A stretch of DNA of 64,000 bases from a cf. Phormidesmis sp. LEGE 11477 (lineage in GTDB: Bacteria; Cyanobacteriota; Cyanobacteriia; Phormidesmidales; Phormidesmidaceae): positions 1 to 64,000 of the forward strand of contig NZ_JADEXO010000006.1 in the NCBI RefSeq assembly GCF_015207105.1. The letters run 5' to 3'. The position numbers and the translations under genes were made by a program. Each line of letters opens with the position of its first letter. Position 1 is the first letter of the stretch. This document shows, one piece after another, positions 55,420-63,892 of this stretch. Under the pieces are notes generated by a model. The model did no database searches. It worked only from the letters and a program-made list of their open reading frames with translations, and was not told the DNA's origin.

Positions 55420-57714
55420 TCATCCCTCCAAATGATCGCGGAAATATTCTCGATATACTTCACAGCGCGGCGACGCCTCATTCCCACTCAGCCGCACTAG
55501 CCCCATACTCTCCAGCTTAAACGACGCCTCCGCATCAATCTCTATTGGCCTGCTTTTGCTCACCACCTGCCGAAACGACTCTGCCAGCACCGGATAGTCG
55601 CGCAGCACATACAGATGCCGCCGCAGATGATCGCTGTATATACCAGACTCTGTCGCTGCCATCTCCGCCAGCGCATTCAGCGTCATATCCTCTCGTCGCA
55701 GATGATACAGCGCCTTACGAATCAGATACGGGTGCCCGCCCACCAGCGCCATCAGTGCCTCTGCATAGCTCGCGATCGCGCTCAGTTCATAGCGCCCCGC
55801 CAAATCTTGTACCTGCGCTAGATCAAACTCTTCTAGCTCTATATTCGTCCCCACATTAAACGGCGACTGATTGATATTTAGCGGCACATACGCCTCAGTA
55901 GAATGCACCATCACCAGCCGTAGCTTTTCCCACAGCTCGCTACCAAAATCGCCATACCGGGCCGACTCGTACCAAGAGCGCACCAGCGCAAAAAAATCAT
56001 CTGCCACCGCCGGATGCGGAAACACCATATCCACCTCATCCAAAGCTAGCACCAGCGGCACATCCAATTCTTCTAGCAAACACTCCTCAAAATAAGCATT
56101 GCACTTGTCCTTGCTACCAAAGCCCACCCAATAATCTTCTAGATCGCTCAGCTTCTTCAGCCGCCTGCCCACCTGCGAACAAAACCACTTCAACAACAGA
56201 TCCAAATCATTAAACAATCGGCTATCCGCCCGCTGAAAGCTGATCGGCACCGTCTGATAGCCCTGCTCCCGCGCATGGCTTAATATCCGTGCCATCAGCG
56301 ACGTTTTGCCCATTTGCCTCGGCGCTTTGATCCGAATCAACGCCCCCGGCTGCTCAATCTCCGCAAAGCAGTCTGTTTCAGTCGGTGGCCGCGCCACGTA
56401 CAGCCCCGTCTTGAACTGCACCGCACCGCCCGGCTCGCGCTGTAGCTCCGGCTCCGCCACAGGCAAAGGTGGCCTATCCACACTCTCCACCAGACCTACG
56501 CCCGGTTCGACAGATGCCTCCGAGGCCAACTGCGCTGCCTGCAAATCCTCACGCTCTATCCAAATATCTCGCTGCGTCGCCGACAGATTCTCTCTTTGTT
56601 TTTCTTGTTGTTCCTCTTGTTTCTTTTGCTGTCTTTCTCCAGACGCAGCCCGCTCAGCCATCAACGTCATCAGTTCTTCGATCAGCGCCGCAGTATCCGC
56701 CTCCGAGTGCCACTCCCGCTGCTGAATCTGTTGTAAATATCCCCGCAGCTCATAGTTCAACGGATCGCTTAGTGGAAACTGCACCCGAATCGGCAAAATC
56801 ATCGGATAGCCATCCGCTCGCCGATCTCGCAGCGACCGAGCCTGCTTCACCTCCTCCGTCACCATCTCACTCGTCGCCGACAAAGGCGACAGCAGCAAAA
56901 CAAAATAGTCACATTGGCGCAGCTCTGTAGCAATGCGATCGCGCCACTTCTCCCCTAGCTGAATACTCGCCGCCGCCATAAACGCGCCATACCCTGCCGC
57001 CACAAACGCCTCATAAAGCGTCTGCGCCAGCGCCTTATCCACTCCCTCATCCCGATAGCTAATAAAAACCCTGCCAGCGTCCTGCCCCCGCTCCCTATCA
57101 CCGAGGGCTGAGCGGGGCCGAAGCCCATCATCCACCACTCGCCCTGCCCGCGTCCGCAAAACAGGCGTCGCCCCCTCCCTAATTCCTTCTAGCTCAATCG
57201 CCGTCCGCCCCATCTCATAGGCCGCCTCATACGACCGGCTACCCCCTAGCGCCGTATAGAATCCCCTTGCAAAGCAAACCGCCGCCGGATCGCCAATCGG
57301 CTGATTCATCCCCACCACACAAGAGACGAACTGACTAATCGCCTGCGCCTGCGTATCCGAATAGCAAGCATTGAGCAGCACACACTCCACGCTCGTCACC
57401 TGTTGAAACAGCCGCGACAGCGCCCGCGTCGGCACTAGCTGCGATCGCCCCCGACCATCTTCTAGCACCAGGCCATGCTCACCAGTCCCATGACCCAAAA
57501 AATGCACAATATGAGGACTGTGCGACACCAATAGCTGCATCAAATCCTCAGTGCGTACCGCCCACTCCGACGTCAGTGCAAAGCGATCGCGCTCCTGCGA
57601 CAGTTGCAAACTCCGCTGAATCCCCCGCACCTCCTCATCTAGCCGCAGGCGAGAAGTACTCTGCGGATTAGCCGCCAAGATCAAGATTTTGCGAATTGGA
57701 AAGCGAGAATTCAT
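55420..57714 (-). CDS. CHAT caspase-like, TIR and AAA_35 ATPase fusion protein
   Basis: A 764-residue three-part protein. Residues 1-190 form a CHAT-type caspase-like protease with the dyad His75 (VHFLGHG) and Cys117 (LLNACYS). Residues about 213-340 form a TIR domain (RVFISYRDEGVDKALAQTLYEAF, QCDYFVLLLSP). An acidic pair in TSEMVTEEV (287/288) sits where NADase-type TIR domains have their catalytic Glu, though the usual Trp/Cys before it is absent. A charged Gln/Glu coiled linker (360-380) follows. The AAA_35 ATPase has Walker A APRQMGKTS (464-472) and Walker B LVLALDEVD (554-562), with a winged-helix-like end. It is the first of four tightly spaced genes. Domain calls are firm. The function, probably regulated cell killing or proteolysis, is inference. 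Confidence 0.9.
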   Translation of the reverse strand: MNSRFPIRKILILAANPQSTSRLRLDEEVRGIQRSLQLSQERDRFALTSEWAVRTEDLMQLLVSHSPHIVHFLGHGTGEHGLVLEDGRGRSQLVPTRALSRLFQQVTSVECVLLNACYSDTQAQAISQFVSCVVGMNQPIGDPAAVCFARGFYTALGGSRSYEAAYEMGRTAIELEGIREGATPVLRTRAGRVVDDGLRPRSALGDRERGQDAGRVFISYRDEGVDKALAQTLYEAFVAAGYGAFMAAASIQLGEKWRDRIATELRQCDYFVLLLSPLSATSEMVTEEVKQARSLRDRRADGYPMILPIRVQFPLSDPLNYELRGYLQQIQQREWHSEADTAALIEELMTLMAERAASGERQQKKQEEQQEKQRENLSATQRDIWIEREDLQAAQLASEASVEPGVGLVESVDRPPLPVAEPELQREPGGAVQFKTGLYVARPPTETDCFAEIEQPGALIRIKAPRQMGKTSLMARILSHAREQGYQTVPISFQRADSRLFNDLDLLLKWFCSQVGRRLKKLSDLEDYWVGFGSKDKCNAYFEECLLEELDVPLVLALDEVDMVFPHPAVADDFFALVRSWYESARYGDFGSELWEKLRLVMVHSTEAYVPLNINQSPFNVGTNIELEEFDLAQVQDLAGRYELSAIASYAEALMALVGGHPYLIRKALYHLRREDMTLNALAEMAATESGIYSDHLRRHLYVLRDYPVLAESFRQVVSKSRPIEIDAEASFKLESMGLVRLSGNEASPRCEVYREYFRDHLEG

Positions 57715-57976
57715 TGGCTACACGCACGCTACCCACTATCTACCACTATTTAGACAGAGCGGGCGATCGCCACCACAAATCCTTACGGTAGCCAAAACCG
57801 CTGACGACACCCGAAGCAAATAGCCATAATTTCATTCGGCAAAAAAGCTGCTTGATTGATAAAAATCTAGTCAGGCTCAAACTGACTCACGCCACAAGCT
57901 CAAGGCTAGTTGGTGAAAATCATAGTGCGAGCTAAACGCAAATTGCTATAGTTTGAAGCTTTAGCCACTATTTCTG

Positions 57977-59566
57977 ATGCGAGATTTTCAACTACCTGGT
58001 CGATCTCCTGCCTACGCTCAAAAGGGAATGGCAGCAACCTCTCATTCGCTGGCGACACTGACGGCAATTGATGTGTTGCGCTCTGGTGGAAATGCGGTGG
58101 ATGCGGCGATCGCAGCCTCAGCAGCCTTATGCGTTGTCGAACCTCAAGCCACAGGCATCGGCGGCGATTGCTTTGTCCTCTACGCCCCCGCTGATTCTGA
58201 TCAAGTTATCGCCCTCAACGGATCAGGCAAAGCGCCAGCCGCTGCTGAACTAAGCTGGTTTCTAGATCAGGGCATGAAGCAAATCTCTTTGCAAAGCCCG
58301 CATTCTGTCACCGTTCCTGGTGCGGTAGATGCCTGGTGTAAGCTGCATGGTGACTATGGCCAGATGGACTTTGCTGAATTGCTCGCACCTGCAATTCGGC
58401 TGGCAACCGAGGGCTACACGGTGCATCCGAGAGTGGCCTATGACTGGGCGTCACTAAAAAGAAAGCTACAGGTGACGGACAACGCAACGCGAATGCTGTT
58501 GGTAGACGGTGAGGCTCCAAAGGCAGGCGATCGCCATCAGCAGCCAGAATTAGGTCGCACGCTGCAACTGATTGCTGAGCATGGCCGAGACGCTTTTTAC
58601 ACGGGGGAAGTGGCTGAAGATATTGTTGCTTATCTGAAGTCTTTGGGTGGGCTGCATACGTTAGAAGACTTTGCCGCTCCTCAGGCCGAGTACGTCACGC
58701 CGATTTCCACGCAGTACCGGGGATATGACGTGTTTGAGTGTCCACCGAATGGTCAGGGTTTGACCGCGCTGATTATGCTGAATATTCTCTCGGAATGCAG
58801 CCTGACGGACTACGCGCCGCTGAGCGCTGAGCGGCTGCATTTGGAATGTGAGGCGGCGAGGTTGGCGTATGGAGTGCGCGATCGCTACGTAGCCGATCCA
58901 GCCCAGTCCGATATTCCCCTAAACTGGCTGCTGTCAAAGGAGTATGCCGCTGAGTTACGAGCAAAGATCAGTATAGATAGTGTAATGCCACCACTAGAAG
59001 AATCAGACTTCCCTACCCATCCCGATACGGTTTGTCTATGCGTTGTCGATGAAGATGGCAACGCAGTGAGTTTTATCAATTCTGTTTTTCACGGGTTTGG
59101 CAGTGGTCTGGTGAGTCCAAAGACAGGAGTAGTGTTGCAGAATCGGGGAGCAGGGTTTGTCTTAGAAGAAGGGCATCGGAATGCGATCGCGCCCCACAAA
59201 CGCCCGCTCCACACCATCATCCCCGGCATGTTAAAAAAAGCAGGCCGTACCGTCATGCCCTTCGGCGTCATGGGCGGGCAGTATCAGCCGACGGGTCACG
59301 CACACTTTCTCACCAACTTACTGGACTATCGCCTAGACGTACAGTCGGCGCTAGACTTTCCTAGAGTCTTCCACGATGGCGAAACCTGCGCCGTAGAGCG
59401 AGGCGTTCCCATTGCCGTCACGGATAAGCTCAAACAACTTGGCCATAAAGTCTTGCCAGCCGTTCTTCCTCACGGCGGCGGACAGGCAATCTGGATGGAC
59501 GAATCAGGCGGATTAGTCGGTGGGTCTGATCCACGCAAAGACGGCTGTGCGCTGGGCTACGAATAA
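57977..59566 (+). CDS. ggt: Gamma-glutamyltransferase family protein
   Basis: A 529-residue Ntn-hydrolase that cleaves or transfers gamma-glutamyl groups of glutathione-like peptides. ATSHSLATLTAIDVLRSGGNAVDAAIAASAALCVVEP, TGIGGDCFVLY and VPGAVDAW belong to the large-subunit part. The processing site and nucleophile are Thr351 (HPDTVCLCVVDEDGN), followed by NSVFHGFGSGL and the small-subunit end. No signal peptide is present, so it is probably cytoplasmic. It may be a relative with other substrates. It is divergent from the CHAT-TIR gene. Confidence 0.92.
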   Translation: MRDFQLPGRSPAYAQKGMAATSHSLATLTAIDVLRSGGNAVDAAIAASAALCVVEPQATGIGGDCFVLYAPADSDQVIALNGSGKAPAAAELSWFLDQGMKQISLQSPHSVTVPGAVDAWCKLHGDYGQMDFAELLAPAIRLATEGYTVHPRVAYDWASLKRKLQVTDNATRMLLVDGEAPKAGDRHQQPELGRTLQLIAEHGRDAFYTGEVAEDIVAYLKSLGGLHTLEDFAAPQAEYVTPISTQYRGYDVFECPPNGQGLTALIMLNILSECSLTDYAPLSAERLHLECEAARLAYGVRDRYVADPAQSDIPLNWLLSKEYAAELRAKISIDSVMPPLEESDFPTHPDTVCLCVVDEDGNAVSFINSVFHGFGSGLVSPKTGVVLQNRGAGFVLEEGHRNAIAPHKRPLHTIIPGMLKKAGRTVMPFGVMGGQYQPTGHAHFLTNLLDYRLDVQSALDFPRVFHDGETCAVERGVPIAVTDKLKQLGHKVLPAVLPHGGGQAIWMDESGGLVGGSDPRKDGCALGYE

Positions 59567-59582
59567 GCTAATCGAGATAATT

Positions 59583-59781
59583 TTAAGCGTGAGTATGACT
59601 AGCGTTGTATTCGGCCATTGCCTCGGCTGCTAGGTCCGCTAATAGATTCTGAGAGTTAGCAGCAGCGTCCCATTCTACTTCATGCTTAAGTTTCTTCTAT
59701 GATTAGGGTTGCGATCGCATCTTGCTTCTCAGCATCCAAGCTTTTTATTTGTGCGATCGCCTGCTCTAAAAGTTCGGTCAT
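59583..59781 (-). pseudogene. Frameshifted antitoxin-like gene
   Basis: Reading from ATG at 59781: MTELLEQAIAQIKSLDAEKQ then DAIATLIIEE, followed by a stop. Skipping one base in the run AAA (complement of 59691-59693) restores ELKHEVEWDAAANSQNLLADLAAEAMAEYNA to the stop at 59583. The joined protein matches the small antitoxins that accompany RelE/ParE-like toxins in cyanobacteria. No toxin gene is found beside it, so it is an orphan broken copy or carries a sequencing error. The rest of the spacer from 59567 to 59937 has no gene. Confidence 0.75.
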
Positions 59782-59937
59782 AAGTAGCAATGTAATAGCC
59801 TTCTAGTCAGATTATAGCGAAGCCGCAGTAGTCAAAATTGTCAGTAAGCAGAGTCATCAGAGCGCGGTAATTTATCTCTCCACTCATCTTTCAAAGTGTC
59901 AATTACGATCAAGAAAACCCTTACATAACTGTGCGTG

Positions 59938-60213
59938 ATGGAGTTCTTACTCGCTTCTGTATTGTTTAGCACCATACCCAACGACGTTGCTCAAGCAGCG
60001 CCCCGACAAACGCCTGCTCCTATCGAGGTGCCAGTAGAAGATTCTCAAACAGAGTCCAACAACGACCCAGCGTCTATCACCTGCGGGCCAGGGCAGTTTC
60101 CTTCTGCTTTCTCTGATGTTCTTCCCGCAGATTGGGCGTATCAGGCTGTCATCCGCCTATCTAGCCAGCCGATCGAGTGCTTCGACTTCCCAGTGGAGCG
60201 TCCTGATACCTAG
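59938..60213 (+). CDS. Small exported protein with SLH-like motif
   Basis: A 91-residue protein. The first 20 residues look like a signal peptide (cut near AQAAP), a Pro/Glu/Asp linker follows, and the end FSDVLPADWAYQAVIRLSSQPIECFDFP is the start of an S-layer-homology-like unit of the type FxDVPxxxWAYxAVxxL. One SLH-like unit is too little for firm wall binding, but the pattern is common in small cyanobacterial proteins. It starts ATG at 59938 (a GTG at 59935 is also in frame). Confidence 0.7.
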   Translation: MEFLLASVLFSTIPNDVAQAAPRQTPAPIEVPVEDSQTESNNDPASITCGPGQFPSAFSDVLPADWAYQAVIRLSSQPIECFDFPVERPDT

Positions 60214-60266
60214 AGAAGTAGCGGTAACGTTTACGCAGTTGTTTCGGCTGTATAGGGAACCGTCTT

Positions 60267-60893
60267 ATGAAATATCTTCGATCAAAGTACTTCTATGGCT
60301 GGATTGCAGCAACGACTCTCAGCCTGTTCCTAGTAAACTTTTTGTTGCAACCAGATACTTACGCTGTTAGTCCTTCTTCGATTGCTTTCGTGCTGGTCTA
60401 TCTATTGACCGGGTTGATAGTCGGAGTCTGTCAGTGGTTCATTCTACGACTCTACTTTGAACGTGCTTATTGGTGGATTGTTCTAACCGCAGTAGGAGAA
60501 ATCCCTTTTTACCTTTTTAGGCAAGGCTATTTCCTATTTCTCTTCTACACGGTTGGAGAATCGGACTCTTTAATGCGCTTCTATGTCGGATTGCTGGCTT
60601 TTGTAGGAGCTTTGTTTCCAGGCATCTTTCAGTGGCTTTTCTTTCGTCGTCGCGTTCGTAGGGCATGGATGTGGATAGTGGCTAGTGCGATCGCAGAGCT
60701 GTGGATCCCTCGCCTGATAGGAATGTATTTGATTCAAGGCACAAGTATTCTTCTGTTAGAAATGTCTCACGCTCGTTTCCTGTTAGCAATCACAGTTACA
60801 GGGATTATCTTAGGAGTCATTACCGGAATTCCTGTCGCAGACTTTATCAATCAGGTAAGACAGCCAGGTGTCAACAATGAAGTGGACCGTTAG
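60267..60893 (+). CDS. Membrane protein of unknown function
   Basis: A 208-residue integral membrane protein with five or six hydrophobic helices and many aromatic residues (GWIAATTLSLFLVNFLL, FVLVYLLTGLIVGVCQWFILRLYFERAYWWIVLTAVGE, ALFPGIFQWLFFRRRVRRAWMWIVASAIAE). The twice-repeated pattern G-x-x-Q-W-(F/L)-...-R-x-x-W-x-W suggests an internal duplication. I do not recognise a named family. It lies 53 bases after the SLH-like gene on the same strand. Confidence 0.78.
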   Translation: MKYLRSKYFYGWIAATTLSLFLVNFLLQPDTYAVSPSSIAFVLVYLLTGLIVGVCQWFILRLYFERAYWWIVLTAVGEIPFYLFRQGYFLFLFYTVGESDSLMRFYVGLLAFVGALFPGIFQWLFFRRRVRRAWMWIVASAIAELWIPRLIGMYLIQGTSILLLEMSHARFLLAITVTGIILGVITGIPVADFINQVRQPGVNNEVDR

Positions 60894-60965
60894 GGCTTCA
60901 GCAGACCTTTAGACCAAACCATGCTCTAAATCCTTGCTGTGATTGCCAAAGAACTATCTTTTTCA

Positions 60966-61835
60966 TCAAAGATCGAGTGCGTCAATGCCTTGGTTGCGGT
61001 AATAGATACGCAGCTTGATACCTAGCGTTAGCTGTTTCATAATCCAGTACAGCACCGTCAAAATCACAAAAGTAACAAACACAACGGCTGCGGGTCGCCT
61101 GTTTGTCAAAGTATTGAGCGTAATCATCAGCACGCTGGTTGGATCAGTAGCGATGTCCCAGCTATTGAGGCGAACGAAACGACCTAGATAGATGCCGATA
61201 GCACTTAGTGTATGGATCAATAGCTCAGAAGGTAAGATGAACCGCTCATTTCCCTTCTTCTTCAGATAGTAAGCCTGGTTGAGAATAGAAAGCACATAGG
61301 CTTCAAAACCTAGAAGAATAGCTACCGTATGCAGCGGGATGAAAACCAAAACAATCAGCCAGACCTGAATACCGCTTCCCCTAGTTCCTTTGATCAGGTG
61401 AATGATATCGGTGAGTACGTAAGGCGCGTTAGGCAAAAACGCAATAAAGCCAACTAGCCCCAGCCACCACAAGAAAGTCCGAGCGCTCCTAGGCCGATTG
61501 AACAAAAAATAGCTCATGCCTATAGAAATCAGCACTAACGCGACCCACCAGGCTACCTTGAGCTGCGCTGAGGTCTCGCCAGCCATCAGCGCGTTCATCA
61601 GTCGCATCTGGGCTCCCATTATTCTGGGCAAGCGAGGTTGAACGCCGACAATACCGATCAAGCTGATCAATACGACTGAGCCCCAAAGCTTAGCTTTCGA
61701 TAGTGCTTCTCGTCGAAACAATACAAAGCTGAGGAATAGAGGAACCAGTGCCAAGAACAAATTCCATAGAATCCAGCCGCTATAAACGCTAGAAAAGGCA
61801 GCCGAGATATCGGTGAAGAGCGATCGCATAGACAT
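60966..61835 (-). CDS. DUF1361 membrane protein
   Basis: A 289-residue membrane protein with seven or eight predicted helices and the DUF1361 signature FLPNAPYVLTDIIHLIKGTRGSGIQVWLIVLVFIPLHTVAILLGFEAYVLS, followed by LNSWDIATDPTSVLMITLNTLTN. The N-terminal WILWNLFLALVPLFLSFVLFRRE is also typical. Function is unknown. A second Met two codons in is an alternative start. It converges with the preceding membrane-protein gene. Confidence 0.9.
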   Translation of the reverse strand: MSMRSLFTDISAAFSSVYSGWILWNLFLALVPLFLSFVLFRREALSKAKLWGSVVLISLIGIVGVQPRLPRIMGAQMRLMNALMAGETSAQLKVAWWVALVLISIGMSYFLFNRPRSARTFLWWLGLVGFIAFLPNAPYVLTDIIHLIKGTRGSGIQVWLIVLVFIPLHTVAILLGFEAYVLSILNQAYYLKKKGNERFILPSELLIHTLSAIGIYLGRFVRLNSWDIATDPTSVLMITLNTLTNRRPAAVVFVTFVILTVLYWIMKQLTLGIKLRIYYRNQGIDALDL

Positions 61836-62131
61836 AAATCAGTAAAAAAGCGTGACCTATTAGCCCCAATCTAACCCGATGGAAATGAACGCCGGCTGAG
61901 AAGAGCCAATTTACCCACTTTCCCTTACTTTTTCCTAACCTGTACGGTTGAAGCTCAGCGGTTACCAGTACGCAACCGAACGGAAGAACCACCGAAGTAG
62001 CCACCAAAGCAAACAGCAGCATCTGGCTGAATCCATTCTCACAAAAAGTGCCACATCTTACGAAGAAGGGCCGCATCGCCAGCTATATTACTAGTGCCTA
62101 GCCCTCAGTAAGTCCTCAGTAAGCCGTAATC

Positions 62132-63232
62132 ATGTCTAGACGTCAGCGCGAATTCACGGGCATTGCCGCTAGCCAGCTATCCAACCAGAGCGCGGGTCAA
62201 CTCACCCACCAATCGGTTCAATCCGACGCTGCGCTTAAAAGTCGCCCTAGCAGCCAAATTCAGCCTGTAGCAGACACTCATCTGCTCAAACCGCTGCTAC
62301 ACATCCTAGACGACGACGAAAACCCTGGCGATATGGTCAACAGGCCAAAGCAAATCGCCCTTCAAGGTCAAAAAGACGTATACATTGCCAGAGCCGAAAT
62401 AGAGCTGAGACGGGCCATGCAGGCGCTCTCATTCCTGACCGATTCAGAAATCAACTCTATCTCAACTCTAACGGCGCTTTCTTTGCCCCAGACCGTAGCG
62501 CCACTTTTCTGGACTATCAACGCTCTGCTCCAAGAAAAATATGCAAAGCCCAACGATCCTCAGTGGATTCACAACCGCAACCGCGACGCTCGTGTTCTCT
62601 TTCAACAGATCGCAAACCTAAATCTAACGCCCTGGTCAAAGCGTTTGGTCGATTACGTCAGACCAGAAGATCTGCCTTCGACGCTGCTGTTTCCAATTGG
62701 TCATCCGATTCTAGGTCGCACCTATCGCCGTCATCCTTTCAAAGCCCGTATCAATCAGTACTACCCTGTTACCGACTACTTCTCTATCTTGTTCAAAGAA
62801 AGAGAACAGGCGCTACTGTCACTACTTGGCCAACTCGGTGCTACCAAGATCGTGATGACGCCCATTCCAGCTACGACTGCGCTTTCCTGCCAAGAGAACC
62901 TAGCTGCTCAGCTACATCAAAAGGTCTTCAGATATCCAAAAAGAAGCAACACTTTGCCAGAGACCATTAACGTCAAAGAGCATCCTTGGGTGGCCGGAGA
63001 ACCCGCCTGGCAATCTGTGATCAAAGAAAGGGTCAAACGAGGCGCACTCTCGGCCCAGTTTGAATTTGACTGCGATGTGATGGATATGCTCACAGCCCAG
63101 ATTCAAAAGATCAGCCAGATGATTCCTGGACTCAGCTCAATGAAGCTACCTGACGATCACGCAGACACTGTGATGACACAGGTGCTCCATACCCGGCAAG
63201 TTCAAGTCGAGTTCGCTGAAGTTGGTGGCTGA
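62132..63232 (+). CDS. Hypothetical protein with 3'-terminal inverted duplication
   Basis: A 366-residue soluble protein I do not recognise. The first 60 residues are Ser/Gln-rich. The rest is mixed helical with YIARAEIELRRAMQALSFLTDSEINSISTLTALSL, and the block LLFPIGHPILGRTYRRHPFKARINQYYPVTDYFSILFKEREQALLSLLGQLGATKIVM looks like a structured core. The last eight codons form one arm of a perfect hairpin that extends past the stop. There is no neighbour on the same strand to suggest a role. Confidence 0.75.
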   Translation: MSRRQREFTGIAASQLSNQSAGQLTHQSVQSDAALKSRPSSQIQPVADTHLLKPLLHILDDDENPGDMVNRPKQIALQGQKDVYIARAEIELRRAMQALSFLTDSEINSISTLTALSLPQTVAPLFWTINALLQEKYAKPNDPQWIHNRNRDARVLFQQIANLNLTPWSKRLVDYVRPEDLPSTLLFPIGHPILGRTYRRHPFKARINQYYPVTDYFSILFKEREQALLSLLGQLGATKIVMTPIPATTALSCQENLAAQLHQKVFRYPKRSNTLPETINVKEHPWVAGEPAWQSVIKERVKRGALSAQFEFDCDVMDMLTAQIQKISQMIPGLSSMKLPDDHADTVMTQVLHTRQVQVEFAEVGG

Positions 63233-63259
63233 TGGTCAGCCACCAACTTCAGCGAACTC
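63209..63259. repeat. Perfect 24-bp inverted repeat spanning a stop codon
   Basis: The left arm (63209-63232) is the last eight codons of the hypothetical gene including its TGA. The right arm (63236-63259) is the exact reverse complement, with only TGG between. No T-run follows, so it is not a classical terminator, although the RNA hairpin would be very stable. Confidence 0.95.
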
Positions 63260-63334
63260 CTCAGGGGCACCGCTCTAAAGGCTAAAGGCCACTAACAGCC
63301 ACTGATTGACGGCCACTGTAAGCGTTCACAAATT

Positions 63335-63892
63335 CTAAGGGGTCCACCCAGGATCGTTAGGAAGCGTCGAAGAACCCGAGCCCATTACGCGGTTTAGTCG
63401 CTCGGCCTGCTCTAGTATTCTGGCTGACCGCTCGGCACTCGTTTCAGTAGGCTGAGGAATAGTGGCCTGAGAAGGAGCGGCCTCATAGATGTTAACTGCA
63501 TAGTTTCCCAGCATTGAACGGTCATAGCCGAGTACGGTAAAGACGAATTCACCACTCTGCGTTATGTTGATGTCCAGCTTAGAGTTAGTCGTGTTGCTGT
63601 TAGCGTCGTCATTTTCAGCAAGGATATTGACTGTCTCGCCATCGTAAGTCGTCAACATAACGACCGGGTCAAAGTCTGAACTTTCTACAACAATGCTAAT
63701 CGTCTCTCCGGCTTCGGCATAGAAAGGCCAGATATCGAAGTGACGTCCATCGTTCAATTTGTCATCGCTATTTTCTAACCGACCTTGTCCGGTCAAAATC
63801 CCTTCGGCTGGTTTCACCAGATAGTTGATGTCAGCGCTGGCCGGAGCCGCTAACAACAGGGACGTTACTAAGACAACAGGGGCGAACTTCAT
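63335..63892 (-). CDS. Secreted pre-peptidase (PPC)-domain-like protein
   Basis: A 185-residue exported protein. Signal peptide MKFAPVVLVTSLLLAAPASA, then a beta-rich domain with GILTGQGRLENSDDKLNDGRHFDIWPFYAEAGETISIVVESSDFDPVVMLT and AENDDANSNTTNSKLDINITQSGEFVFTVLGYD. This is the bacterial pre-peptidase C-terminal (PPC) jelly-roll pattern. No protease domain is attached, so it stands alone. The C-terminal 45 residues are disordered-looking. It is the last gene of the window, and 63893-64000 holds only upstream DNA. Confidence 0.85.
   Translation of the reverse strand: MKFAPVVLVTSLLLAAPASADINYLVKPAEGILTGQGRLENSDDKLNDGRHFDIWPFYAEAGETISIVVESSDFDPVVMLTTYDGETVNILAENDDANSNTTNSKLDINITQSGEFVFTVLGYDRSMLGNYAVNIYEAAPSQATIPQPTETSAERSARILEQAERLNRVMGSGSSTLPNDPGWTP

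Noticed and set aside
61789-62076. A 95-codon minus-strand frame upstream of the DUF1361 gene with membrane-like composition
   Set aside because: It overlaps the DUF1361 start by 47 bases, has no clear ribosome site and no recognised family. It may be real, but I cannot support it.
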